A stretch of DNA of 64,000 nucleotides from NCBI RefSeq assembly GCF_000785435.2, contig NZ_JTDB02000005.1, positions 62,001-126,000 on the forward strand. The letters run 5' to 3'. The notes under the pieces are model-generated. The model saw only the letters and a program-made list of their open reading frames with translations. It did no database searches and had not been told where the DNA came from. Shown here piece after piece: positions 41,039 to 50,621 of the stretch. The position numbers and the translations under genes were made by a program. Within the stretch, counting starts at the first letter, position 1. Each line of letters opens with the position of its first letter. This DNA comes from Paraburkholderia sacchari (GTDB lineage Bacteria > Pseudomonadota > Gammaproteobacteria > Burkholderiales > Burkholderiaceae).

Positions 41039-41620
41039 TCAGGGGAAAACCGGCTCGCCGAGATTGAGCATCAGCCGGTTCGCCCATGCGAAGATCGACA
41101 CCGAGTGAATCAGGTCGAGAATCTCCGCGTCGTCGAGACCGGCCTCGCGCAGCGCGCGAAGCTGCGCGGCGTCCACCGCATCGGGCCGCTCGGTCAGGGC
41201 GATCGAGAACTGCGCAATCGCGCGCTCGCGTTCGGTCGTGCCGGCGCTGCGCGGCTCGTCGAACACCTGGCGGATCACGTCGTTGCGCTTGGCGAGCTGC
41301 TCGAAACGCTGCGCGTGCACTGAGGCGCAGTACACACACCCGTTGATGCGCGAGACCACCGTGGTCGACAGTTCGCGCTCCGCGCGCGGCAGGCCGCCGG
41401 GCGCGTACATGATCGCGTTGAAGGCCGCCGAGCGCTGCCTGAGAATCTCGGGCTGATGCACGAGGAACAGGTAGTAGTCCGAGACTTTCGCCTTCGGGTG
41501 GCTTTCTCCCAGCACCGCGATCTGCTCCGGCGTCGCGTGTTCGAGGTCGACCACGTCGAGCCAGGCGTCCCAGTCGAGCGTTTCGTTGGTGAAACCGTGA
41601 GAGCGGATCAGGTCGGTCAT
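41039..41620 (-). CDS. Alkylhydroperoxidase-domain protein (Avi_7169-like)
   Basis: A 193-residue AhpD/carboxymuconolactone-decarboxylase-fold protein with the redox motif RINGCVYCASVHAQRF (Cys-x-x-Cys followed by His), implying peroxide or hydroperoxide reduction or a related thiol chemistry. The 'TERERAIAQFSIALTERPDAVD' helix is typical of uncharacterised peroxidase-related enzymes. Its ATG (41620) overlaps the stop of the next AhpD-like gene upstream. The two together match, as I recall, the TIGR04030/TIGR04029 pair that accompanies a particular ABC importer. It is the last gene of a long operon. Confidence 0.8.
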   Translation of the reverse strand: MTDLIRSHGFTNETLDWDAWLDVVDLEHATPEQIAVLGESHPKAKVSDYYLFLVHQPEILRQRSAAFNAIMYAPGGLPRAERELSTTVVSRINGCVYCASVHAQRFEQLAKRNDVIRQVFDEPRSAGTTERERAIAQFSIALTERPDAVDAAQLRALREAGLDDAEILDLIHSVSIFAWANRLMLNLGEPVFP

Positions 41621-42141
41621 GTCGACGTCTCCAGTTGTTTCAGTGCCTGCAGGCCCGCGACCACGCGCGTCTGGTACGAGAGAAAGGCAATCAGTTGCGC
41701 GAGCGTGACAACGGCGGGCGTCGTCAGCCCGGCGGCGGGCAGCGTTGCCAGCGCGGCTTTGTCGCCGGCCACCGGGTTCTCGATCAGCGTGCGCGTAAAG
41801 GCGAGGATCGCGCGCAGCCTCGCATCCGCGAGATCGTCGGGCGTGCCGGTCTGCACTGCCGCGCGCGCCACCGGGTCCACGCCATGCTGTTCGAGCGCCT
41901 CCCGGTAGTGCGCGAACAGCGTGGCCGACGGCGTCAGCCGGCTCGCGTAGCACGCGACGAGCAGCCGTTCAGCAAGCGTCAGCCCTTCGAGCGCGGGGTC
42001 GAATAGCGCGTCGTAGCTCTGCTGGGTCGCCACCGCGACCTTGTCGCGCCGACGCCGTAGCGCTTGCGTGGCCGAGCCCGGCGCGAGCCCGACAAGGCGA
42101 TCGATGAGATCAGTCGTTGCGTCATCAACGGTCTGTGTCAT
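41617..42141 (-). CDS. CMD-domain protein (Avi_7170-like)
   Basis: A 174-residue all-helical protein with the carboxymuconolactone decarboxylase fold. It lacks the Cys-x-x-Cys pair of its neighbour but has the conserved LFDPALEGLTLAERLLVACYASRLT and VVTLAQLIAFLSYQTRVVAGLQAL helices. It overlaps the neighbouring genes at both ends (41617-41620 and 42125-42141), so it probably works with the redox-active partner, perhaps as a subunit. The role is not established. Confidence 0.78.
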   Translation of the reverse strand: MTQTVDDATTDLIDRLVGLAPGSATQALRRRRDKVAVATQQSYDALFDPALEGLTLAERLLVACYASRLTPSATLFAHYREALEQHGVDPVARAAVQTGTPDDLADARLRAILAFTRTLIENPVAGDKAALATLPAAGLTTPAVVTLAQLIAFLSYQTRVVAGLQALKQLETST

Positions 42142-43504
42142 GAGAATCCTCGGAAGATGAGTCGGAAGCGGCCACGCTGCCTGCTTGCGTTGCGCGCGCC
42201 TCTATAGCGCGTGCAAGAAATGCCTGCACGGCGGCCCATGAGCGCTCGTCGGCGTGCGCGTTCGCGGCGGGTTCGCCGCCGCCGGTGCTGACCCGGCCCG
42301 ACACGGGATGCGCGTAGACGACCTGGGTGGTCGGCACATACGGAAACACGATCGCATGCCCCGCGCGCTCGAAGTCCAGATGCTCGACCGCATGCGGATG
42401 CCCGTGCGCCTCGAGCCGCTCGGCGACCATGCGCGAATAGCGGCTCGACGGCCACGACCCGTCGTCTTCAGCGGAGAGCAGCATGACCGGCCCGCGAATG
42501 CGCTCGACGCGGATGCGCGCGCGTTCGACCGCGTCGGGATCGTCGAGCGCGGTGAGCATGGCATGCGCGTGCCGGTGCGGCGGGGGGCCTTCGTCGTAGG
42601 GCGCCCAGCTCGCGGTGCGGTTGTTCTCCCAGATGTGCGGCAGCGGCTCGCCGTTCAGCAGCCAGGTCGGGCCTTCGCGGCCCGTTGCCGGATCGGCGGC
42701 GTTCTGCGCGCTGTGCACGAGCGCGCTCGGCACGTAGCCGATTACCGCCGACACCAGCTCCGGAAAAGTCGCGCCGAGCAGCAGCACAAGCTCGCCGCCG
42801 CGCGATTGTCCGGACAGCGCGACGAAATCGTGCGCGGGACGCACCGTGTCGCGCAGCCAGCGCAGGCCGCGCTCGAAGTATTCGAGCGGCGTGTTCGAGA
42901 TGTAGTCCGGCAGGCCCGGCGCCTTGAAATAGCCGAGCGCGAAGGCCGCGTAGCCGCGCGAGGCGTAGAGCGCCGCGCGCGGTTCGTTGATGCCGCCCCC
43001 CGAGCCGTTCAGCACCATCACGGCCGGATGCGGCCCCTCGCCGGGCGGTAGATAGAGCGTGCCGACCAGACCCTGCTCGCGGATCTCGCGGCGCGTCACG
43101 CCCTCGGTTGCGAGCCGCTGAGTGAATCTTGCGGACACCGAAGCGTCGCTGACGCTCGCGGTCAGCGTCGTCACGAGCGGCGCAGTAACCAGGGCACTGA
43201 GCGGCGTGGGGAACACATCGCGGCTCGTGCCGTCGACGGGCGTCTGCGACCACACGAGGCCGAGCGCCGAGATGCCCGCGTAGCTGCCCGACACGGGCGC
43301 GTCTCGTGATAGATCGACGATGCCGTCCGCGTCGGCGACAAACGCTGCATCGGCGCTCCAGGGCGCGCCGTGGGCGCGCTCGGTGCGGCTTGCGATCGCC
43401 ACGCGCGCGCCGGCCGGCGCGCCGTGCAGCACGATGCGGCGCGGCACGTCGATCAACGCGTCGGCGGGCAGAACGGTCAATGAGAGCGTTTGCGTACCGC
43501 TCAT
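42125..43504 (-). CDS. Acyl-CoA thioesterase / bile acid-CoA:amino acid N-acyltransferase (BAAT)-like hydrolase
   Basis: A 459-residue two-domain protein. The N-terminal ~130 residues form a beta-rich BAAT_N-type domain (DALIDVPRRIVLHGAPAGARVAIASRT). The C-terminal alpha/beta-hydrolase carries the elbow LSGQSRGGELVLLLG with a serine nucleophile where mammalian BAAT has cysteine, an acid region AEDDGSWPSSRYSRM and His in FERAGHAIVFPY. Expected activity is thioester or ester hydrolysis, or acyl transfer to an amine. Its start overlaps the stop of the binding-protein gene (ATGA, 43501-43504), which is unusual for this family. Confidence 0.8.
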   Translation of the reverse strand: MSGTQTLSLTVLPADALIDVPRRIVLHGAPAGARVAIASRTERAHGAPWSADAAFVADADGIVDLSRDAPVSGSYAGISALGLVWSQTPVDGTSRDVFPTPLSALVTAPLVTTLTASVSDASVSARFTQRLATEGVTRREIREQGLVGTLYLPPGEGPHPAVMVLNGSGGGINEPRAALYASRGYAAFALGYFKAPGLPDYISNTPLEYFERGLRWLRDTVRPAHDFVALSGQSRGGELVLLLGATFPELVSAVIGYVPSALVHSAQNAADPATGREGPTWLLNGEPLPHIWENNRTASWAPYDEGPPPHRHAHAMLTALDDPDAVERARIRVERIRGPVMLLSAEDDGSWPSSRYSRMVAERLEAHGHPHAVEHLDFERAGHAIVFPYVPTTQVVYAHPVSGRVSTGGGEPAANAHADERSWAAVQAFLARAIEARATQAGSVAASDSSSEDSHDTDR

Positions 43505-45069
43505 TTGCCGACCTGCGTGACCTGCATCGCGACGGTGCGGTCGCTCGTGTACGGCAACACCTTCAGGCCTTTGCGCGCGGCCCATACGTTCTGATAGTGA
43601 AAGAGCGGAATCACGCCCACATCGTTCGACACGATCTCGACCGAGTGGCGCAGAATCGCTTCGCGCTTGCCTTCGTCGAACTCCGCGGTGGCCGCATCGA
43701 GCGCCTGATCGACGGCCGGATTGCTGTAATGCCCCCAGTTCGACGCGCCAAGCCCCTTCTTCGCGTCGACGGTCGCGAGCACGTTCACGAGCGCGTAGCT
43801 GGCTTCGCCGGTGCCATTACCCCACGCGAGCATCGACATCGCATACTCGTTTTTGCCCGCGCGGCTCGCGTAGATCGACCAGGGCACCACTTCCACCTGC
43901 GTCTTCACGCCAATGCGGGTCCAGAACTGTGCAACCGCCTGAGCAGTTTCCGGCCCTTGCGGATAGCGGTCGTTCGGCACGTGCATCGTGATCTTGAAGC
44001 CGTTCGGATAGCCCGCTTCGGCAAGCAGTTTCTTGGCTTGGGTCGCGTCGAACGGGATGTCCTTCACAGCCGGGTCGTAGCCGAAGGTGTTCTTCGGCAT
44101 CCACTGGTTCGCGACGCTCGCGGTGCCTTGCATGATGCGCGTGACGATGGCGTCGCGGTTGATCGCGAGCGACAGCGCGCGGCGCACGCGCACGTCGAGC
44201 AGCGGGTTCTTCGGCAGCGGCTTGCCGTCGTTGTCGGTGATGTATTGATTCGGGCCTTCATGGAAGCTCGGCTGCAGCAACATCACGCGCAGGCCCGGAT
44301 ACGGATAGACGGTCACGTTGGGCGCTTGCTTGAGGCGCGGAATATCCGAGGCCGAGACCTTGTCGATCACGTCGACGTCGCCCGCGAGCAGCGCGGCCGT
44401 GCGCGCCGCGCCGTTGTTGACGAAGCGGTAATCGACCTTTTCCCAGAGCGGCTTGCCGGCCCAGTACTGGTCGTTGCGGGTCATCTCGACGCGGTCGCCC
44501 GGCGTGTACGAGACGAACTTGTACGGCCCGGTGCCGACCATCGCGCGGCCCGAGTTGTAGTCATCGGTCGAGGACTTTTCGCCGATGTGCTTGCTGACGA
44601 TGTGCACCGAAGCGAGGTTCAGCGGCAGATCCGGGTTCGGCGCCTTGGTCTTGATGACGAGCGTGAGCGGATCGGGCGCGCTGACCGAGTCGATGGTGCG
44701 CAGATAGCCGGCGAACGTCGCGACGCTGCCCGGCACGTTGCGCGCGCGCTGGTAGGAGAAGATCACGTCGGCGGCCGTGAACGGCGTGCCGTCCTGCCAC
44801 TTCACGTTCGGGCGCAGCTTGAACTCCCAGGTGGTCGCGTCGAGCGGCTTCCAGCTCACCGCGAGGCCCGGCTGCAGCTTGTTCCACTTGTTCTCGACCA
44901 GCAGATCCCAGAAGTGCAGGTCGTCCGAGCGGTCGCCCGCGTGGTTGTTGAGCTGCGGGTCGAGCGACGACAGCGGATCGGCGAACGCGATGCGCAGCGT
45001 TTGCGCATCGGCGGCAATACTGGCCGACAGCAGCACGGCGGCTACGGAAGACAGCAGGAGACGTTTCAT
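43501..45069 (-). CDS. Dipeptide-type ABC transporter binding protein (family 5)
   Basis: A 522-residue periplasmic binding protein. Signal peptide is residues 1-22 (MKRLLLSSVAAVLLSASIAADA). The mature protein contains DPLSSLDPQLNNHAGD, WEFKLRPNVKWQDGTPFTAADVIFSYQRA and the C-terminal NVWAARKGL, the usual peptide/nickel/opine-binding family pattern. The cluster resembles the KPN_01854 importer. The ligand cannot be predicted and may be a small conjugate rather than a peptide. Confidence 0.9.
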   Translation of the reverse strand: MKRLLLSSVAAVLLSASIAADAQTLRIAFADPLSSLDPQLNNHAGDRSDDLHFWDLLVENKWNKLQPGLAVSWKPLDATTWEFKLRPNVKWQDGTPFTAADVIFSYQRARNVPGSVATFAGYLRTIDSVSAPDPLTLVIKTKAPNPDLPLNLASVHIVSKHIGEKSSTDDYNSGRAMVGTGPYKFVSYTPGDRVEMTRNDQYWAGKPLWEKVDYRFVNNGAARTAALLAGDVDVIDKVSASDIPRLKQAPNVTVYPYPGLRVMLLQPSFHEGPNQYITDNDGKPLPKNPLLDVRVRRALSLAINRDAIVTRIMQGTASVANQWMPKNTFGYDPAVKDIPFDATQAKKLLAEAGYPNGFKITMHVPNDRYPQGPETAQAVAQFWTRIGVKTQVEVVPWSIYASRAGKNEYAMSMLAWGNGTGEASYALVNVLATVDAKKGLGASNWGHYSNPAVDQALDAATAEFDEGKREAILRHSVEIVSNDVGVIPLFHYQNVWAARKGLKVLPYTSDRTVAMQVTQVGK

Positions 45070-45117
45070 GTCGGAAGATCCTGTGAAAGTGGTGTGCCGG
45101 TTAGTCGAAAGAGGAGT

Positions 45118-46215
45118 TCATGCCGCATCGTTCAGGTGGCACGCGCTCAGGTGGCGGACCGCGATGCCGCGCAGCGCCGGCGCTTCGGTCTTGCAGCGCG
45201 GCAGCGCGTGCGGGCAACGCGGGTGGAAATGGCAGCCGCTGGGCGGCGCGAGCGGGCTCGGCAATTCGCCTCGCAACGCGGCGAAGGTCTTGTGCCGCGC
45301 GTCGATGCGCGGGATCTCGGCGAGCAGCGCCCGCGTGTATGGATGATTTGGATGACGAAAAATCTCGTCGGCGGGTGCGCTCTCGACGACGCGCCCGAGA
45401 TACATGATGACGACGCGATCGGACAGATGCTCGACCACGCCGAGATCGTGGCTGATGAAGACGTAGGTGAGATTGAGCTGCTCGCGCAGGTCCATGAAGA
45501 GGTTCAGGATCTGCGCCTGGATCGACACGTCAAGCGCGGCCACGGCTTCGTCGCACACGAGCAGATCGGGCTGCACCGCGAGCGCGCGGGCGATGCCGAT
45601 GCGCTGCCGCTGCCCGCCGCTGAACTGGTGCGGATAGCGCTCGCGCAGCGCGGGATCGAGCCCGGCGCGTTCGAGTTGCGCGCTCACATAGTCGTCGAAG
45701 CCCGCGCGGTCGGTGAGGCCGTGCACGCGCGCGCCTTCGCCGACGATGCGGTCGATGCGCAGGCGCGGGTTGAGACTCGCATAGGGATCCTGAAAGATCA
45801 TCTGCGTTTTCAGGCGCGCGGCGCGGCGCTCGGCGGCGGACAGCGAGTCGGCGAGTCGGCCGTCCAGCCGGACCTCGCCCGACGAGGGCGCGAGCAGGCC
45901 CGCGAGCAGCCGGCCGAGCGTCGATTTTCCGCAGCCCGATTCGCCCACGAGGCCCACCACTTCGCCGCGCCGCACCGCGAAATCGACCTCGTCGATCGCG
46001 TGCACGACGGCGGGCGGGTGTGCCAGCCGCGCGCGTTCGAGCAGGCGCGTGACAGGGCTCGTGCGGCGCTCGCCGAAGCGCTTGCTGACGCGGTTCAGCG
46101 CGACGAGCGGCGCCGATGCATCCAGGGCATCGGCGGCGTGGTCGACCGGCCACGCAGGCACGGCAGGCGCGGAGGCGGCAAGGGTCGCGCCGGGATGGTC
46201 GTGGGGCGTGCTCAT
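45118..46215 (-). CDS. Dipeptide-type ABC transporter ATPase (DppF-like)
   Basis: A 365-residue ATPase with Walker A GESGCGKSTL, signature FSGGQRQRIGIARALA and Walker B LLVCDEAVAALDVSIQ, then the oligopeptide-importer C-terminal cysteine motif CHFHPRCPHALPRCKTEAP for an iron-sulfur-like or zinc site. A ~40-residue disordered N-terminal extension precedes the core. Its ATG overlaps the stop of the DppD-like gene. Walker B has Glu followed by Ala-Val-Ala-Ala-Leu-Asp, the family form. Confidence 0.92.
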   Translation of the reverse strand: MSTPHDHPGATLAASAPAVPAWPVDHAADALDASAPLVALNRVSKRFGERRTSPVTRLLERARLAHPPAVVHAIDEVDFAVRRGEVVGLVGESGCGKSTLGRLLAGLLAPSSGEVRLDGRLADSLSAAERRAARLKTQMIFQDPYASLNPRLRIDRIVGEGARVHGLTDRAGFDDYVSAQLERAGLDPALRERYPHQFSGGQRQRIGIARALAVQPDLLVCDEAVAALDVSIQAQILNLFMDLREQLNLTYVFISHDLGVVEHLSDRVVIMYLGRVVESAPADEIFRHPNHPYTRALLAEIPRIDARHKTFAALRGELPSPLAPPSGCHFHPRCPHALPRCKTEAPALRGIAVRHLSACHLNDAA

Positions 46216-47240
46216 GCAGCCTCCCTGGCGATTCGCGCGGCGCCTGGATGGAAGCAGCGGACCAGCCGGCCAGGCTGCGTTTCGGTCAATTCGGGGCGCA
46301 CGTTGCAAGCCGCGCTCGCATGCGCGCAGCGCGGCGCGAACGCGCAGCCGGCTGGCATCGAAAGCAGGTTCGGCGTCATCCCGGGAATCTGGCGCAGCCG
46401 CTCGCCGCGCCGGTTCAGGCTCGGCAGGCTCGCGATCAAGCCGACCGTGTACGGGTGCTGCGGATCGTCGAGCACCGCATCGACCGAGCCGTGCTCGACG
46501 ATCCGCCCCGCGTACATCACCGCGAGTTCATCGGCGAGTCCGGCGACGACCGACAAGTCGTGCGTGATCCAGATCAGCGCGGTGCGTTGCTCGCGCACGA
46601 GCTTCTGCACCTCACAGAGGATCTGCGCCTGAATCGTCACGTCGAGCGCGGTGGTTGGTTCGTCGGCGATGATGAGGTCGGGCTGGTGCAGCATCGCGAT
46701 CGCAATCGCCACGCGCTGCCGCATCCCGCCCGAGAGTTGATGCGGATACGCGCGCAGCCGCTCGTCCGGGCTCGGAATGCCCATCGCGGCCAGCGCGTCG
46801 CGCGCAAGCTCTCGCGCCTGGGCGGCCGACACGCGGCGATGCGCGCGCACGGCCTCTGTCATCTGCGCGTCGATGCGCAGCACCGGGTTTAGCGTCATCA
46901 TCGGATCCTGGAAGATCATCGCGATGCGGTTGCCCTGCAGATGCCGTCGCTCGCCCGCGGGCAGCCGCACGATGTCGCGGCCCTGGAACAGGATTTCGCC
47001 GCCGGCGATGCGGCCCGGCGCGTCCACGAGGCCCATGATCGAGAAGCCCGTGACCGACTTGCCCGAGCCCGATTCTCCAACGAGCCCCATGATGCGGCCC
47101 GGCGCGAGCGTGAACGACACGTCGTCGACCGCATTGATCACGCCGGCGCGCGTGTCGAATTGCGTACGCAGATTGCGGATCTCGAGTGCCGGCGTTGCGG
47201 AATGCAAGGAGGGCTGCGATGCGTGCTGCGGCACGTTCAT
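46212..47240 (-). CDS. Dipeptide-type ABC transporter ATPase (DppD-like)
   Basis: A 342-residue ATPase with Walker A GESGSGKSV, signature LSGGMRQRVAIAIAML, Walker B LIIADEPTTALDVTIQ and switch His LIWITHDLSVVAGLAD. The C-terminal cysteine-rich motif CAFAPRCAHASAACNV matches the oligopeptide-importer subfamily. It pairs with the DppF-like ATPase. ATG 47240 overlaps the permease stop (47237-47239). Confidence 0.92.
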   Translation of the reverse strand: MNVPQHASQPSLHSATPALEIRNLRTQFDTRAGVINAVDDVSFTLAPGRIMGLVGESGSGKSVTGFSIMGLVDAPGRIAGGEILFQGRDIVRLPAGERRHLQGNRIAMIFQDPMMTLNPVLRIDAQMTEAVRAHRRVSAAQARELARDALAAMGIPSPDERLRAYPHQLSGGMRQRVAIAIAMLHQPDLIIADEPTTALDVTIQAQILCEVQKLVREQRTALIWITHDLSVVAGLADELAVMYAGRIVEHGSVDAVLDDPQHPYTVGLIASLPSLNRRGERLRQIPGMTPNLLSMPAGCAFAPRCAHASAACNVRPELTETQPGRLVRCFHPGAARIAREAA

Positions 47241-48166
47241 TTCTGGCTCCGCGGGTTGAACAGGTCGCGCAGGCGGTCGCCAACGAGATTGATCGCGACG
47301 ATGGTCACGAGCAGCGCGAGACCCGGATAGAGGCTGATCCAGTACTGGCCGGAGAGCATGGTCTGGTAGCCGTTCGCGATCAGCAGGCCGAGCGACGGCT
47401 CGGTCACCGGCACGCCGAGGCCGAGGAACGACAGCGTCGCTTCCAGCGTGATCGCGCGCGCGACCTGTAGCGAGCCCACCACGACGAGCGGCGGCAGGCA
47501 GTTCGGCAAGATGTGGCCCACCACGATGCGCCAGCCCGGAATCGCCTGGCAGCGCGCGGCCTCCACATATTCGCGGCGCGCCTCCACGAGCGCCTGGCCG
47601 CGCGCAGTGCGCGCGAAATAGGCCCACTCGAGCACGATCAGCGTGAGCACGACGTTGCCGATGCCCTTGCCGATGTAGGCAAGGATCATCATCGCGACGA
47701 AGATCGACGGGAACGACAGCAGCAGATCGACCATGCGCATCAGGAGCGCGTCGACCTTGCCGCCCGCATACGCGGCAATGAGCCCGAGCAGCGTGCCGAT
47801 AATGCCGGCCGCGAGCGCCGAGCCCACGCCTACGCCCAGGCTGATGCGCAGCCCGTAGACGATGGCCGAGAGCAGGTCGCGGCCCTGGCCGTCGGTGCCG
47901 AGCCAGTACGTGAAGGTGGCGGCGCCGTTCGCGGAGCCCGGCGGCAGCCGCGCGTCCAGCACGTCGAGCTGCATCAGGTCGTAGGGATTTTGCGGCGTGA
48001 TCCACGGCGCGGCGAGCGCGGCGGCGATCAGCGCCACAAGCACCACGAAGCCGATCAGCGCGCTTTTCGAACGCGCGAAGTCGCGCATGGCCTGGCGCCA
48101 CGGCGATTCGCGCCGCGCCGGGGCGGCGAGCGCACGCACCGTAGATTGGGGAGCGGGCGCGTTCAT
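47237..48166 (-). CDS. Dipeptide-type ABC transporter permease (DppC-like)
   Basis: A 309-residue permease with an N-terminal OppC-type helix (SALIGFVVLVALIAAALAAPWITP) and the core YGLRISLGVGVGSALAAGIIG followed by the EAA loop EYVEAARCQAIPGWRIVVGHILPN. TEPSLGLLIANG is a family motif near the end. It starts inside the stop codon of the other permease gene (ATG 48166). Confidence 0.92.
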   Translation of the reverse strand: MNAPAPQSTVRALAAPARRESPWRQAMRDFARSKSALIGFVVLVALIAAALAAPWITPQNPYDLMQLDVLDARLPPGSANGAATFTYWLGTDGQGRDLLSAIVYGLRISLGVGVGSALAAGIIGTLLGLIAAYAGGKVDALLMRMVDLLLSFPSIFVAMMILAYIGKGIGNVVLTLIVLEWAYFARTARGQALVEARREYVEAARCQAIPGWRIVVGHILPNCLPPLVVVGSLQVARAITLEATLSFLGLGVPVTEPSLGLLIANGYQTMLSGQYWISLYPGLALLVTIVAINLVGDRLRDLFNPRSQK

Positions 48167-49137
48167 GCGGCAGCCTCCAGGCGAACACGCGGATCGAGCC
48201 AGCGGTACAGCAGATCCACGATCAGGTTTAGCGTCACGAACAGGCACACGACCACAATCAGATACGCAACGATCACAGGCCGGTCGAGCGCGTTGATGCT
48301 GTCGAGAATCAGCTTGCCGGCGCCCGGCCACGAAAACACGCTTTCGGTGACGACCGAGAACGCGATGGTCGCGCCGAACTCGATGCCCAGCACGGTGACG
48401 AGCGGAATCAGCGTATTGCGCAGCACATGCACGAGTACGAGGCGCAGCGGCGAGAGTCCCTTGGCGCGCGCGAAGCGCACGAAATCCTGCGGCAGCACTT
48501 CGACCACGCCCGCGCGCGTGAGGCGCAGCACGAGTGAGATATTGAACAGTGCGAGGTTGAACGCGGGCAGGATCAGATGGCGCAACCCGTCGAGCGTGAG
48601 GAACGACCACGCCACGCCGAACACCGGCACCGTCGCGCCGCGGCCGCTGGCTGGCAGCCAGCCCAGATGAACCGAGAAGGTCATGATGAGCATCAGCCCG
48701 ACCCAGAAGGTCGGCAGCGAGAAGCCGACGATGCTGCCCGCCGTCAATAGCCGCGCGAGCGGATGGTTCGGCTTCAGTCCTGCAAAGAGCCCGAGCGGAA
48801 TGCCGATCGCGATTGCGAGCAGCAGTGCCGCGCACGCCAGTTCGAGCGTGGCGGGCAGCCGTTCGAGAATCAGCCGGATCGCGGGCACGTTGTAGACGAA
48901 GCTGTTGCCAAGGTCGCCGTGCAGCGCGCCGTTCACGAAGGCGAGGTACTGGCGCCACAGCGGCTGATCGAGGCCGAGCCGCGCGATGATGCGCGCGCGG
49001 TCGATCTGGTCGACGTCCTCTCCGATCAGGATGTCTACAGGATTGCCGATCGCGTGCAGGCCCACGAACACGACGACCGTCATCAGCCACAGCACGACGA
49101 CCGCCTGCAAGATGCGGCGCAGGATCCATGCGCTCAT
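48163..49137 (-). CDS. Dipeptide-type ABC transporter permease (DppB-like)
   Basis: A 324-residue permease beginning MSAWILRRILQAVVVLWLMTVVVFVGL, the OppB-type first helix. LGLDQPLWRQYLAFVNGALHGDLGNSF is the canonical periplasmic region, and the EAA loop is DFVRFARAKGLSPLRLVLVHVLRN. Its ATG (49137) overlaps the stop of the FAD-monooxygenase gene, continuing the chain of 4-bp overlaps through the operon. Confidence 0.92.
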   Translation of the reverse strand: MSAWILRRILQAVVVLWLMTVVVFVGLHAIGNPVDILIGEDVDQIDRARIIARLGLDQPLWRQYLAFVNGALHGDLGNSFVYNVPAIRLILERLPATLELACAALLLAIAIGIPLGLFAGLKPNHPLARLLTAGSIVGFSLPTFWVGLMLIMTFSVHLGWLPASGRGATVPVFGVAWSFLTLDGLRHLILPAFNLALFNISLVLRLTRAGVVEVLPQDFVRFARAKGLSPLRLVLVHVLRNTLIPLVTVLGIEFGATIAFSVVTESVFSWPGAGKLILDSINALDRPVIVAYLIVVVCLFVTLNLIVDLLYRWLDPRVRLEAAA

Positions 49138-50621
49138 CGCTGCGGCTCCGGCTCGGGTTGAACGGCGGATGTGGTGGGCGGGCCAGCCGGCGTCCATTCG
49201 TCGCCGAACACCTCGGGTTCTTCGAACGCTTCGAGATTCGCGTAGTGCAGATCGATGTCTTCGCGATAGAGCACGGCCGCGAGCGCGAGCGACAGACGCT
49301 TGGCGCCGTCGCTCACGGCAGGAATGTCGCCGGAGAGCGCGCCATGCGAGAGCGTCGCCGGTGCGCAGAAGCAGTGGATGCGATCAAGGCCGGGGCACGC
49401 GCCCGGGGTCTTTTCGAGGAATTCGAACGCCTGGCCCAGGTCGGGCGAATCGGCGAGCTCGCGGTCTTCGTCGCCGGCGGGCGGCGTGTAGCGGTCGCTC
49501 CAGGTGCGGATGTGGCGTGCAAACGCCGCGAATTCGGGGCGGCTGGCCGGATCGATGCTGAAGCCGGTCGCGAACACGAGGAAATCCAGCTCGAACAGAC
49601 CGTTAGGCGTGCGAACGTGCAGCGCGTCGCCGGCCACGGTCACGTCGAGTATCGGCGAGCCGAGGTTGAAGCGCGCGTTCTCATGACGCGACACGCGCAG
49701 CGTGCTGCCGCGCGGCGGCGGCACCTGCTGCGCGTTGATGTAATGGCGGATGCGCCATTTCCACGCGTCGGGCAGCGCGGCATGGCCGTGCGTGAGCCCC
49801 GGGTTGCCCGCGCCCTTGCCCTTGTTCACGCGCGGAATGTCCGCGCGGCGGATCAGCAGGTCGACCGACGCAGCGCCGGCTTCGAGCGCCGTGGCGGCGC
49901 TGTCCATGGCCGACGCGCCCGCGCCGATCACGCCCACGCGCTTGCCGCGCAGCGTGCCGTAATCCATCTCGTCCGACGAGTGCGCCCAGAAGCGCTTGGG
50001 CAGCGCCTTCGCGAAAGCGGGCACGCTCGGGCCGCCGAGGCCGTCGCGTCCAGTCGCGAGCACGACGTGGCGCGCGTACACCAACTCGTCGCGGCCCGCA
50101 TGCGAGATCGACAGCGCGACCACGCCATCGCCATCGTCAAGCGGCACGATCGATGTGACACGGTGGTCGTTGCGCACATCGAGCCCGAGCACCTCGCGAT
50201 ACCAGCGCAGGTAGTCCATCCATTGCAGACGCGGGATCTTGTCGAGCGCGGCCCACGCGTCGCGGCCGAACTGCGCCTCGAACCATGCGCGAAACGTGAG
50301 CGCGGGCAGGCCGAGCGCCGGGCCGGTCAACTGCTTGGGCGAGCGCAGCGTCTCCATGCGCGCGGTGGTCGCCCACGGGCCTTCGAAGCCTCGCGGCGAT
50401 TGATCGAAGATCACCGCATCGACGCCGAGATGCGTGAGCGACGCCGCAGCGGCGAGCCCCGCCATGCCGCCGCCGATGATCGCGACACTGACAACGGGCC
50501 GGCCTTCGTGCGTGCGCGGCGGCACCCACGATCTGGCCGGCAGTTCGAGCCAGGCGAGGTCCTCGCGCAGGCGCGCTTCGAGCGCCGCGATGCCTGGGGG
50601 ACGAGCGGTCGGCGGGTTCAT
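49134..50621 (-). CDS. FAD/NAD(P)-binding monooxygenase-like flavoprotein
   Basis: A 495-residue flavoprotein with two Rossmann motifs: VSVAIIGGGMAGLAAAASL at about 45-65 for FAD and RVGVIGAGASAMDSAATAL at about 205-225 for NAD(P). The FATGFSID segment is the conserved third motif of flavin-containing and Baeyer-Villiger-type monooxygenases. The expected FxGxxxHxxxW fingerprint is not obvious, so class B identity is not certain. It lies between the LysR regulator and the importer, overlapping both, and is a candidate for oxidising the imported compound or a sulfur or nitrogen group on it. Confidence 0.83.
   Translation of the reverse strand: MNPPTARPPGIAALEARLREDLAWLELPARSWVPPRTHEGRPVVSVAIIGGGMAGLAAAASLTHLGVDAVIFDQSPRGFEGPWATTARMETLRSPKQLTGPALGLPALTFRAWFEAQFGRDAWAALDKIPRLQWMDYLRWYREVLGLDVRNDHRVTSIVPLDDGDGVVALSISHAGRDELVYARHVVLATGRDGLGGPSVPAFAKALPKRFWAHSSDEMDYGTLRGKRVGVIGAGASAMDSAATALEAGAASVDLLIRRADIPRVNKGKGAGNPGLTHGHAALPDAWKWRIRHYINAQQVPPPRGSTLRVSRHENARFNLGSPILDVTVAGDALHVRTPNGLFELDFLVFATGFSIDPASRPEFAAFARHIRTWSDRYTPPAGDEDRELADSPDLGQAFEFLEKTPGACPGLDRIHCFCAPATLSHGALSGDIPAVSDGAKRLSLALAAVLYREDIDLHYANLEAFEEPEVFGDEWTPAGPPTTSAVQPEPEPQR

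Noticed and set aside
43306..46632. Plus-strand open frame of 1108 codons
   Set aside because: It lies antisense to the BAAT-like, binding-protein and ATPase genes, which have clear motifs. Its composition is dominated by Arg, Ala and Val with no recognisable domain, the usual shadow of high-GC third positions.
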